Below, piece after piece: positions 8,359 through 14,990 of a DNA stretch of 38,771 bases. The stretch covers positions 1-38,771 of the forward strand of contig DCSN01000206.1 of NCBI GenBank assembly GCA_002325645.1. Reading direction: 5' to 3'. The stretch's first letter is position 1. Every line of letters begins with the position of its first letter. A model generated the notes under the pieces. It was not told where the DNA came from. It did not search any database and was given only the letters and a program-made list of their open reading frames with translations. The position numbers and the translations under genes were made by a program. The DNA is from Pseudanabaena sp. UBA1465. Lineage in GTDB: Bacteria > Cyanobacteriota > Cyanobacteriia > Pseudanabaenales > Pseudanabaenaceae.

Positions 8359-8967
8359 AGGTGTAGCAGCACTTGGGCGCACATACTGAGCATCAACAAA
8401 ACCTAGCTCAAACAACTGTTGATAAGCCTGTTGTCCTAAGTCTCTAGTTGGTGCTTGGCTACGAATCAACTGAATTAACAAAGGTACAGCGAGTTCAGGC
8501 TGATTTTTTGCCCGATAGACTACCGCAAGCTGATAGGTCGCTTCATCGCGTAACTGAGCCGTTTGCAAAGCCTTGCGACGATGACTATCAGAAATACGAT
8601 TGTCGATTCCTGAAAAGCTCGTTGTTAGCTCTTGATAAAAATTGGATAATTGGTTAAACACTTGGCGAGCATCTTGCAGCTTGGTTACAGCCAAATCATA
8701 ATTTTGCTGACTAACAGCAGTTGTGGACTCTGTTATCAATCGCTGACCACCCGAAATACTAAATACGCTATTTTCAAGGGCATTCGGCTTAGGAGATTCT
8801 ACAGGTTGAGCCTGAGGCTTCTGAGGGGAAGCATTTTGCGCGATCGCGATCGCTGGCATCAAAGCGGTAGATGCGATCAGAGACAAAACTGTGGTCTGGA
8901 AAGCAAACTGAAACGAGCGAGGCTTAGCAAAAGGTGTGGACATAGGTTGCAAATTCTGGATGCTCAC
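8356..8967 (-). CDS. Exported small helical-repeat protein of unknown function
   Basis: The protein has 203 residues. A signal peptide (about residues 18-44, ending IAIAQ-N) is followed by a Pro/Gln-rich linker. The rest is helical, with TPR-like pairs such as QQNYDLAVTKLQDARQVFNQ and YQLAVVYRAKNQPELAVPLL. No enzyme motif is visible. The frame begins at GTG (8965-8967); an in-frame ATG eight codons on (MSTPFAKP) is an equally good start, and neither has a clear ribosome site. The gene converges on the subtilase gene and shares its terminator. A periplasmic scaffolding role is only a guess from its shape. Confidence 0.7.
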   Translation of the reverse strand: MSIQNLQPMSTPFAKPRSFQFAFQTTVLSLIASTALMPAIAIAQNASPQKPQAQPVESPKPNALENSVFSISGGQRLITESTTAVSQQNYDLAVTKLQDARQVFNQLSNFYQELTTSFSGIDNRISDSHRRKALQTAQLRDEATYQLAVVYRAKNQPELAVPLLIQLIRSQAPTRDLGQQAYQQLFELGFVDAQYVRPSAATP

Positions 8968-9204
8968 AAAGAAATAATGAATTTTAGATAAACACTTAAA
9001 ATATTTAGAAATGCTTTTTAAATTTAAAGATTTAAGTAAATATTTAAAAATTTCTGAAGTGTTTAGCCTAAAACTTTTTGTTATCGTATCACCCCAACAC
9101 AGACGAAATACCTATTAAAAGTATCCAACCGTATCTTAAAGAAATGAATATACGAATTAATGCGCGATCGCTCGTAATTAGCTAGGCATAATTAAAAACC
9201 AGAG

Positions 9205-9247
9205 CAAAAACCTGTGGCGTACGCTGCGCGTGCGCCACAGGTTTTTG
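9205..9247. repeat. 20-bp-arm palindrome in the atp upstream region
   Basis: Arms 9205-9224 and 9228-9247 pair with a single G-T wobble around a TGC loop. The stem contains CCTGTGGCG and the GTACGC/GCGTGC core common in cyanobacterial palindromic repeats. Because both neighbouring genes point away from it, it is not an ordinary terminator. It is better read as a dispersed repeat, though it could block read-through into the operon. Confidence 0.7.
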
Positions 9248-9279
9248 GGTTTTATATTTAATTGCGCGATCGCCTGTAG

Positions 9280-9451
9280 CTATTTGTCAGCGAATTGTAA
9301 AGCAAATGTGACATCTTGCGTGATATGCTTAGCAACGGTGTAGGCAGCTACATCCAAGTTTTTGGACACCCATTTTCAGTACTGTCTCAAGTACTAGTTC
9401 TTCACTCAAATAATCAGCAAATTCCGCAAAAAAGCAGTCGCTAAAAGGCAA
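9280..9451 (-). pseudogene. Possible frameshifted gene fragment upstream of atp1
   Basis: Read on the minus strand, 9451 to about 9365 encodes LPFSDCFFAEFADYLSEELV then LETVLKMGVQ. After an A5 homopolymer the sense continues in the next frame as LDVAAYTVAKHITQDVTFAL and QFADK, with a stop at 9280-9282. Removing one A joins the two into a 56-residue, natural-looking sequence. I do not recognise the family. It is too short and broken to be a working gene, and the protein-like look could be chance. Confidence 0.35.
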
Positions 9452-9453
9452 AA

Positions 9454-9876
9454 GTGAAGATTATTCCCGCAAAAAACAGTACAGTTTCGCAGACGGTTGT
9501 CACAAATCCATCCACGTCAGTTGATGATGGTATGGACGAGTATAACCGCCTTAAATCGAAGCTATTGCTACTAACCTTAGCTGTCGGAGCCATTATTGGT
9601 TTAGCAGTCTGGTTTTGGTACGGTTGGAAGATTTTCCTCAGCTATGCAGTTGGGGCATTGGTTGGCACGGTTTACTTCAGAATGTTAACTAAGAGCGTAG
9701 ACCGATTGGGTGGTGAGTCCAACCGTCTCGGTTTCTCTCGTCTTGGTTTATTTGTTCTTTTGATGGCGATCGCCGCCAAATCTGATCAACTGGAAATTTT
9801 GCCTGCATTCTTCGGCTTCATGACCTACAAAGTAGCTGTTTTAGTGATTATTGCCCAAGATTTGAGCAAGAGTTAA
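9454..9876 (+). CDS. atp1: ATP synthase operon protein Atp1 (UncI-like)
   Basis: This small integral membrane protein is encoded at the head of cyanobacterial F0F1 operons. The E. coli counterpart AtpI/UncI is thought to help c-ring assembly or Mg2+ transport. It has 140 residues, with a hydrophilic N-terminus (about 35 residues) and then four likely transmembrane helices, including LLLLTLAVGAIIGLAVWFWY and LGLFVLLMAIAAKS. The start is GTG at 9454, preceded by an AAAAGG stretch. The gap to the next gene is filled by a structured RNA-like element, so this gene may be partly uncoupled from the rest of the operon. Confidence 0.88.
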   Translation: MKIIPAKNSTVSQTVVTNPSTSVDDGMDEYNRLKSKLLLLTLAVGAIIGLAVWFWYGWKIFLSYAVGALVGTVYFRMLTKSVDRLGGESNRLGFSRLGLFVLLMAIAAKSDQLEILPAFFGFMTYKVAVLVIIAQDLSKS

Positions 9877-9894
9877 GTGACGGGTTCCATGATA

Positions 9895-10109
9895 AAATGA
9901 GCATTCCTTGACCACTAACTCCCAATGCGAAAACCAAGCTAAAGGGGGCGTGTTTCAAGAAAAAGAAATGGGTCTTAGGAACTAGGACTCCTGCCTGTGG
10001 AGGGACGGTAAGACTCGCTATACTTTGGTATAGAAAGCGCATCCCAACGAATCAGGAAGCCAGTGCTGTATGCAAAGCATCAGCCTCTGGTAGTTCACCC
10101 TCCTACAGG
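9895..10109 (+). ncRNA. Probable HEARO/omega-RNA-like relic (IscB/IsrB type) with no nuclease gene
   Basis: The gap between atp1 and the a-subunit gene holds a highly structured, non-coding sequence. Visible pairings are GTCTTA (9972-9977) with TAAGAC (10009-10014), CTCC (9988-9991) with GGAG (9999-10002), CTATAC with GTATAG (10018-10033), and CCAG (10060-10063) with CTGG (10087-10090). CCTGTGGAGGG (9994-10004) can also pair with CCCTCCTACAGG (10098-10109) with a one-base bulge, a long-range or pseudoknot contact. The closing part, GAATCAGGAAGCC ... GGTAGTTCAC, resembles from memory the 3' region of HEARO/omega RNAs that precede IscB-type ORFs. Here the a-subunit ATG follows instead, so it would be an orphan copy. 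Structure is seen; family is inferred. Confidence 0.5.
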
Positions 10110-10125
10110 TTGTAACATATCGAAC

Positions 10126-10899
10126 ATGATTGATCCAATATCTTTTGGCTATTTAACGAGCCATCAAACCAGTCTTGCCGCGCTAGAAGTGGGCAAACAC
10201 TTTTATTGGGAGTTCGGTAACTTTACGGTACATGGTCAAGTATTAATCGTGAGCTGGATTGTAATGGGCGCAGTACTTGTTGCTGGACTCATTGCCTCTA
10301 GTACCGCCAAAGCTGACCAACGTGTTCCCGCAGGTTTTCAAAATTTCATGGAATATGCTCTGGAATACATTCAGGGTATCGCAAAAGACCAGATTGGCGC
10401 AAAGCACTATAGAGAATGGGTTCCATTTGTTGGTAGTCTGTTCTTGTTTATCTTCGTATCAAACTGGTTAGGCGCGTTAGTTCCTTGGAAATTGATCGAA
10501 TTGCCAGAGGGCGAACTTGCCGCCCCGACAAGTGATATCAATACCACGATCGCCCTAGCATTATTAGTCTCCTTAGCCTATTTCTATGCTGGATTGAGCA
10601 AGCGCGGTTTGGAATACTTCACCAGATATATCCAAGCCTCTCCGTTTCTCCTTCCTTTATGGGTTCTTGAAGATTTCACAAAGCCCCTTTCGCTAAGCTT
10701 CCGTCTTTTCGGAAACATCCTTGCCGATGAGCTAGTTGTGGGGGTCATGGTTCTCCTCGTACCTTTGTTTGTGCCTCTGCCTTTGATGATTCTTGGTCTA
10801 TTTACCAGTGCGATCCAAGCATTGATCTTTTCGACCTTGGCAGCGTCATACATTGGTGAAGCGATGGAAGGACATGGCGATGAAGGACATGAGCATTAA
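10126..10899 (+). CDS. atpB: F0F1 ATP synthase subunit a
   Basis: Subunit a (called AtpI in cyanobacterial usage) forms the two proton half-channels beside the c-ring. The conserved channel helix is present as PLSLSFRLFGNILADELVVG, including the essential Arg, and the last helix runs FTSAIQALIFSTLAASYIGE. The protein ends in a His/Glu-rich tail (EGHGDEGHEH). I choose the ATG at 10126 (MIDPISFGYL). An upstream GTG at 10063 would add 21 residues read from the RNA-like element and is unlikely. No strong ribosome site precedes either start. Membership of the operon is clear. Confidence 0.95.
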   Translation: MIDPISFGYLTSHQTSLAALEVGKHFYWEFGNFTVHGQVLIVSWIVMGAVLVAGLIASSTAKADQRVPAGFQNFMEYALEYIQGIAKDQIGAKHYREWVPFVGSLFLFIFVSNWLGALVPWKLIELPEGELAAPTSDINTTIALALLVSLAYFYAGLSKRGLEYFTRYIQASPFLLPLWVLEDFTKPLSLSFRLFGNILADELVVGVMVLLVPLFVPLPLMILGLFTSAIQALIFSTLAASYIGEAMEGHGDEGHEH

Positions 10900-10998
10900 G
10901 CTCATTAATTCAGCCGAATTAATTCGGGAAATTTATTTCGCAACTTGTTTCCCATATCATTGTAAACACTTAAAAATAATCTAAGAAGGAAAAAGAAC

Positions 10999-11247
10999 GT
11001 GATCGATCCATTAGTAGCCTCAGCATCCGTAATCGCCGCTAGTATCGCCGTTGGTCTTGGTGCAGTTGGACCTGGTATTGGTCAAGGTACTGCCGCAAGC
11101 CGCGCCGTAGAAGGTATCGCTCGTCAGCCTGAAGCTGAAGGCAAAATTCGTGGCACATTGCTGTTGAGCTTGGCTTTCATGGAAGCTCTCACCATTTACG
11201 GTCTAGTTGTTGCCCTCGTATTGCTATTCGCTAATCCCTTCGCCTAA
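10999..11247 (+). CDS. atpE: F0F1 ATP synthase subunit c
   Basis: Subunit c (AtpH in cyanobacterial naming) is the 82-residue, two-helix lipid-binding proteolipid that forms the rotor ring. The loop ARQPEAEGKIRG and the second helix LLSLAFMEALTIYGLVVALV are intact, with the proton-carrying Glu at residue 62. The first helix carries the glycine-rich GLGAVGPGIGQGTAASRAVE. The start is GTG at 10999, preceded by an excellent ribosome site AAGAAGGA (10983-10990), which fits the need for many copies of this subunit. A 22-bp hairpin follows before the b' gene. Confidence 0.97.
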   Translation: MIDPLVASASVIAASIAVGLGAVGPGIGQGTAASRAVEGIARQPEAEGKIRGTLLLSLAFMEALTIYGLVVALVLLFANPFA

Positions 11248-11289
11248 GCATTTTTGATTCTATAAGAATTTGATTCTCTAAGAAATAGA

Positions 11290-11311
11290 CAAGGGGGCTT
11301 GAGCCTCCTTG
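11290..11311. repeat. Intercistronic hairpin between subunit c and b' genes
   Basis: CAAGGGGGCTTGAGCCTCCTTG is an imperfect palindrome. It is a close variant of the perfect palindromes at 13037-13056 and 35067-35100. There is no long T-run after it, so it may trim or stabilise the mRNA rather than terminate it. Confidence 0.55.
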
Positions 11312-11326
11312 TTCCCCAACACACTT

Positions 11327-11824
11327 ATGACAATTTGGAACCTTTTTTCAACTGTTCTCATGGCTGCGGAAGCAGTAGAACATAAAGGCGGCTTGTTTGA
11401 TATCAATGCCACACTTCCAATTATGGCGGTGCAGTTTGTTGTTTTTGTAGCGCTTCTTAACGTTATTTTCTTTAAGCCTCTAACCAAAGCGATCGACGAT
11501 CGCGATGACTATGTTAGAGATCAGATTATCGGCTCAAAGGAGCGCCTCGAAAAGGCTGAGTTGGTTGTTAAGCAATATGAGCAAGAGCTTGCTACTGCTC
11601 GTAAAGCAACTCAAAGCATCTTAACGACTGCTCAATCGGAAGCAAATAAGATTCGTAAAGAACGTATTGATGCAGCGATGGCTGAAGCAAAAGCAAAAGT
11701 TGCTAGTGCTAAAGCGGAAATCGAAAAGCAAAAGCAAGATGCAACGGCATCTCTGGACGCGGAAGTAGAGTCACTCAGTCGCCAAGTTCTAGAAAAACTA
11801 CTAGGTAACTTAGTTAGATCCTAG
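11327..11824 (+). CDS. atpG: F0F1 ATP synthase subunit b' (peripheral stalk)
   Basis: Photosynthetic organisms build the peripheral stalk from unlike b and b' subunits; this is b'. It has one N-terminal transmembrane helix (ATLPIMAVQFVVFVALLNVI, then FFKPLTKAIDDRDDYVRDQI) followed by a long charged coiled coil to the C-terminus. I take the ATG at 11327 (MTIWNLF); a TTG at 11309 lies within the hairpin, and a later Met (MAAEAVEH) is the other possible start. No obvious ribosome site settles it. The order c-b'-b-delta is typical. Confidence 0.93.
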   Translation: MTIWNLFSTVLMAAEAVEHKGGLFDINATLPIMAVQFVVFVALLNVIFFKPLTKAIDDRDDYVRDQIIGSKERLEKAELVVKQYEQELATARKATQSILTTAQSEANKIRKERIDAAMAEAKAKVASAKAEIEKQKQDATASLDAEVESLSRQVLEKLLGNLVRS

Positions 11825-11889
11825 TTTTGATAAATCTAGATAGAAACTATCTAGGTTCTGGCTGGTATTGAGTAATAGAAACAACCTTT

Positions 11890-12423
11890 ATGATTAGAAA
11901 TTTCGTCTTACTTGCAAGTGAAGCAGGCGAACATTCAGGGTTCGGGATTAACTCCGACATTCTGGAAACTAACCTGATCAACTTAGTGATCGTTATCGGT
12001 CTTTTGATCTATGCAGGTCGCGGTTTCTTAGGCAAAATTCTCTCGGCTCGTTTGGAGTCAATCCAATCGGCGATCGCTGATGCAGAAAAGCGCCAAAAGG
12101 ATGCGTCAGATAAGCTTGCCCTACAGCAAGGCAAATTGGCTCAGGCAAAAACTGAAGCTGACAACCTGCGTAAACAAGCCGAAGCTGATGCAAAACACGC
12201 GGCTGATGTGATTTTGGCAACGGTTGATGCAGATATCGCTCGTTTGCGAGAAGCTGCCGATCAAGAGATTTCCACAGAGCAGGAGCGCGTCATTGTGCAA
12301 CTGCGTCAGCAAGTCGCCGAGAAAGCCCTTGCTAGTGTGCAGTCTTATTTCGATCGCGGTTTGAGTGAATCTACTCAGATTGAACTAATTGACCGTAGCA
12401 TTGCCCTTTTGAGTTCTGACTAG
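11890..12423 (+). CDS. atpF: F0F1 ATP synthase subunit b (peripheral stalk)
   Basis: Subunit b pairs with b' to hold the catalytic head still while the rotor turns. It has 177 residues, with one transmembrane helix (TNLINLVIVIGLLIYAGRGF) after a short lumen-side leader, then a long Ala/Lys/Glu-rich coiled coil (about residues 50-155). The motif FLGKILSARLESIQSAI just after the membrane helix matches cyanobacterial AtpF. It starts with ATG 65 bp after b' and ends 8 bp before the delta gene. Function is secure. Confidence 0.95.
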   Translation: MIRNFVLLASEAGEHSGFGINSDILETNLINLVIVIGLLIYAGRGFLGKILSARLESIQSAIADAEKRQKDASDKLALQQGKLAQAKTEADNLRKQAEADAKHAADVILATVDADIARLREAADQEISTEQERVIVQLRQQVAEKALASVQSYFDRGLSESTQIELIDRSIALLSSD

Positions 12424-12431
12424 GAGAAGCC

Positions 12432-12989
12432 ATGAAATCTAGTTCTGTTAGTCAAGCCGTCGTTGCTCCTTACGCTGAAGCTTTGATGTCTTTGGCTCAA
12501 GAGCAAAATAATTTAGATGCGATCGCCAAAGATGTTCGTCTGATTGGTGATACTCTCGCTGATTCCGTTGAATTAAGTCAACTATTTGCTAGTCCTCTAA
12601 TTGGCGCAAACGTCAAAAAAGGCGTGATTGAAAGTGTATTTGGTTCACAAGTTAATGTTGTAACCAAAAGCTTTTTACTTCTGCTTGTCGATCGCAAACG
12701 CATTGCTTTTTTAAACGAAATCATCCAAGAATTTCGGGCTCTTTTGCGTGTAATTGATCAAGTTGCTCTCGCTGAAGTTACATCGGCTTTGAAATTGAGC
12801 CGATCGCAAGAAGATACTATTTGCGATCGTGTCAAAGCAATGACTAAAGCCAAGAGTGTCGAACTAGCTGTGACCATTAACCCCGATTTAATCGGTGGTG
12901 TGATCATTAAAGTTGGCTCTCAAGTTGTAGATGCTAGTATTCGCGGACAACTACGCCGTTTAAAGAGCAGTCTGACTGCTGGCGTTTAA
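12432..12989 (+). CDS. atpH: F0F1 ATP synthase subunit delta
   Basis: The delta subunit (AtpD in cyanobacterial naming) joins the peripheral stalk to the top of the alpha3-beta3 head. It has 185 residues: an N-terminal helical domain beginning VVAPYAEALMSLAQEQNNLD and the conserved C-terminal segment VTINPDLIGGVIIKVGSQVV followed by DASIRGQLRRLKSSL, which is the family signature. The start ATG at 12432 is preceded by AGGAGA, one of the clearest ribosome sites in the operon, and lies 8 bp after the b stop codon, so translation is probably coupled. Confidence 0.96.
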   Translation: MKSSSVSQAVVAPYAEALMSLAQEQNNLDAIAKDVRLIGDTLADSVELSQLFASPLIGANVKKGVIESVFGSQVNVVTKSFLLLLVDRKRIAFLNEIIQEFRALLRVIDQVALAEVTSALKLSRSQEDTICDRVKAMTKAKSVELAVTINPDLIGGVIIKVGSQVVDASIRGQLRRLKSSLTAGV

Positions 12990-13036
12990 TAACAACGACA
13001 AACCCTCTTCTACTCAAGTCTCATCTTGTAGTAGAA

Positions 13037-13056
13037 CAAGGGGCTTAAGCCCCTTG
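13037..13056. repeat. Perfect 20-bp palindrome between delta and alpha genes
   Basis: CAAGGGGCTTAAGCCCCTTG is fully self-complementary. The same core recurs in the 34-bp palindrome at 35067-35100 and, altered, at 11290-11311. It lacks a following T-run and lies inside an operon, so it is either a dispersed repeat or an mRNA processing or stabilising hairpin. Confidence 0.6.
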
Positions 13057-13115
13057 CCTGTATATATTAATTCTCAAAACAAAAATCGATCGCTGATAAC
13101 TGGTAAAACACAACT

Positions 13116-14633
13116 ATGGTTAGCATCAGACCTGACGAAATAAGCAATATTATCAAGCAGCAAATTGCTAATTATAACCAAGAGCTGCAAGTTTCCAACG
13201 TTGGTACTGTCCTGCAAGTCGGTGATGGTATCGCTCGTGTCTATGGCTTGGAACAGTGCATGGCTGGCGAGTTGCTGGAATTTGAAGATGGTACTGTCGG
13301 CATTGCGCTGAACCTTGAAGAAGACAACGTTGGTGTTGTGTTGATGGGTGAAGGTCGCAAAATTGCTGAAGGTAGCTCGGTTAAAGCAACTGGACGTATT
13401 GCTCAAGTTCCTGTAGGCGACGCATTTATTGGGCGCGTTGTTGACGGTTTGGCTCAACCCATTGATGGTAAGGGAGAAATCAAGGCAAGCGAAACTCGTT
13501 TAATCGAATCTCCTGCCCCTGGCATTATTGCTCGTAAATCCGTATTTGAGCCTCTCCAAACTGGTATTACCGCGATCGACGCGATGATTCCCGTTGGTCG
13601 TGGTCAGCGCGAGTTAATCATTGGCGATCGCCAAACTGGTAAAACCTCCGTTGCAGTAGACACAATCATCAACCAAAAAGGTTTGGATTGTATCTGCGTA
13701 TATGTGGCGATCGGGCAGAAAGCTTCCACCGTTGCCAACGTCGTTAACAAGCTCCGCGAAAGCGGCGCAATGGAATACACGATCGTGGTTATGGCAAGCG
13801 CCAACGATCCTGCCACCTTGCAATACCTTGCCCCTTACACTGGCGCAGCATTGGCTGAGTACTTCATGTACAAGGGCAAAGGCACTTTGATCGTATACGA
13901 TGACTTGTCTAAACAAGCCCAAGCCTATCGCCAAATGGCGCTTCTGCTCCGTCGTCCACCAGGTCGTGAAGCCTATCCTGGGGATGTATTCTACTTACAC
14001 TCTCGCCTGCTCGAACGGGCTGCGAAGTTGAGTGATGCCCTCGGCGGCGGTTCGATGACAGCACTGCCAATCATCGAAACCCAAGCGGGTGACGTATCGG
14101 CTTACATTCCCACCAACGTAATTTCGATTACCGATGGTCAAATCTTCTTGTCCTCTGACTTATTTAACGCTGGTATTCGTCCTGCGATCAACCCTGGTAT
14201 CTCCGTATCCCGTGTTGGTTCTGCGGCGCAAATCAAGGCGATGAAACAGGTGGCAGGTAAGATCAAACTAGAACTAGCTCAGTACGATGACCTCGTAGCC
14301 TTTGCTCAGTTTGCCTCTGACTTGGACAAAACCACTCAAGCTCAACTAGCTCGTGGTGCGCGTCTGCGTGAAATTCTCAAGCAGCCTCAGTACTCGCCAT
14401 TGCCAGTAGGCGATCAAGTGGCGATTATTTACACTGCGATTAATGGCTATCTTGATGAACTCGAAGTTTCTCAAGTTGGCGCATTTAACAAGGGTCTGCG
14501 TAACTACCTTGCCACCAGCAAGCCCAAGTACGGCGAAATCATCAAGGCTGAAAAGAAGCTCTCTGATGAAGCAGAAACCATTTTGAAGGAAGCTCTTGTG
14601 GAATACAAGAAGACTTTCTTGGCTTCTGTGTAA
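13116..14633 (+). CDS. atpA: F0F1 ATP synthase subunit alpha
   Basis: Alpha alternates with beta in the F1 head and carries the regulatory nucleotide sites. It has 505 residues. Walker A is GDRQTGKTS (about 170-178). YDDLSKQAQAYRQMALLLRR and RPPGREAYPGDVFYLHSRLL are the nucleotide-fold signatures. RPAINPGISVSRVGSAAQ contains the arginine that reaches the catalytic beta site. The C-terminal helical domain is complete. In many cyanobacteria atpC (gamma) follows atpA directly; here a 52-bp perfect palindrome and a mobile-element relic follow, and no gamma gene is present in the window. Confidence 0.98.
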   Translation: MVSIRPDEISNIIKQQIANYNQELQVSNVGTVLQVGDGIARVYGLEQCMAGELLEFEDGTVGIALNLEEDNVGVVLMGEGRKIAEGSSVKATGRIAQVPVGDAFIGRVVDGLAQPIDGKGEIKASETRLIESPAPGIIARKSVFEPLQTGITAIDAMIPVGRGQRELIIGDRQTGKTSVAVDTIINQKGLDCICVYVAIGQKASTVANVVNKLRESGAMEYTIVVMASANDPATLQYLAPYTGAALAEYFMYKGKGTLIVYDDLSKQAQAYRQMALLLRRPPGREAYPGDVFYLHSRLLERAAKLSDALGGGSMTALPIIETQAGDVSAYIPTNVISITDGQIFLSSDLFNAGIRPAINPGISVSRVGSAAQIKAMKQVAGKIKLELAQYDDLVAFAQFASDLDKTTQAQLARGARLREILKQPQYSPLPVGDQVAIIYTAINGYLDELEVSQVGAFNKGLRNYLATSKPKYGEIIKAEKKLSDEAETILKEALVEYKKTFLASV

Positions 14634-14653
14634 TTAGTTAAGTCAATTAATTA

Positions 14654-14705
14654 ATAGTAATAATAAAAAAAGAGGGTTTAAACCCTCTTTTTTTATTATT
14701 ACTAT
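14654..14705. terminator. 52-bp perfect palindrome terminating the ATP synthase operon
   Basis: Bases 14654-14679 are the exact reverse complement of 14680-14705, with no unpaired loop. The core is AGAGGGTTTAAACCCTCT, flanked by A7 and T7 tracts, so it is a strong bidirectional intrinsic terminator. Perfect complementarity over this length also suggests cruciform potential. Confidence 0.88.
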
Positions 14706-14717
14706 GATAGTTGTTTT

Positions 14718-14906
14718 GGCACTCCTCAGCCTAAAGGCATGAGGATTATTGGACTCAAAGAATGTCTGTAGGACTTGTCCTAGCATGGTCTTACTCAGTG
14801 ATACCTAGTCTTGCAACTAGCTTCTCAAGCGTGAATTCCCGTATGCCCTACGGTACTTAATGTATTCTAATATAAAGCCGTCCTAGAAGGACGGGGTTTT
14901 AAACCC
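14718..14906 (+). mobile_element. IS200/IS605-type relic without transposase or TnpB gene
   Basis: This non-coding stretch between atpA and the kinase gene contains a chain of small hairpins: CCTCAGCC/GGCATGAGG (14724-14744), TAGGA/TCCTA (14769-14782), CCGTA/TACGG (14839-14853) within GAATTCCCGTATGCCCTACGG, and finally CCGTCCT/AGGACGG (14878-14894) followed by GGTTTTAAACCC. From memory, the last two resemble the right end and omega-RNA region of cyanobacterial IS200/IS605 (TnpB) elements. No reading frame is left. It is probably an internally deleted copy or a MITE derived from one. The hairpins are seen; the family call is inferred. Confidence 0.6.
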
Positions 14907-14990
14907 ATTTTTCCGATAAAACTTGCTAATAATCTTATAAAAAGGTAAGATTTCAAAATTAGGTTTGTTAGTTTCGGGGTAAAGCTTCAG

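Larger units (their letters stand above)
8968..9453. other. 486-bp divergent region upstream of the ATP synthase operon
   Basis: No intact gene lies here. The stretch 8968-9120 is very AT-rich and probably holds the promoter of the leftward exported protein. A long hairpin (9205-9247) flanked by HIP1 octamers sits in the middle, and 9280-9451 resembles a frameshifted gene fragment on the minus strand. Promoters of the atp operon must lie here or overlap that fragment; I could not pick confident -10/-35 boxes. Confidence 0.6.

Noticed and set aside
9895..10109. Cobalamin or other metabolite riboswitch between atp1 and atpB
   Set aside because: No B12-box or other known aptamer core is seen, and the downstream gene is an ATP synthase subunit; the HEARO-like reading fits better.
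10063..10125. Extended start (GTG) for ATP synthase subunit a
   Set aside because: The extra 21 residues are read from the structured RNA-like element and do not resemble the subunit a N-terminus; the ATG at 10126 is better.
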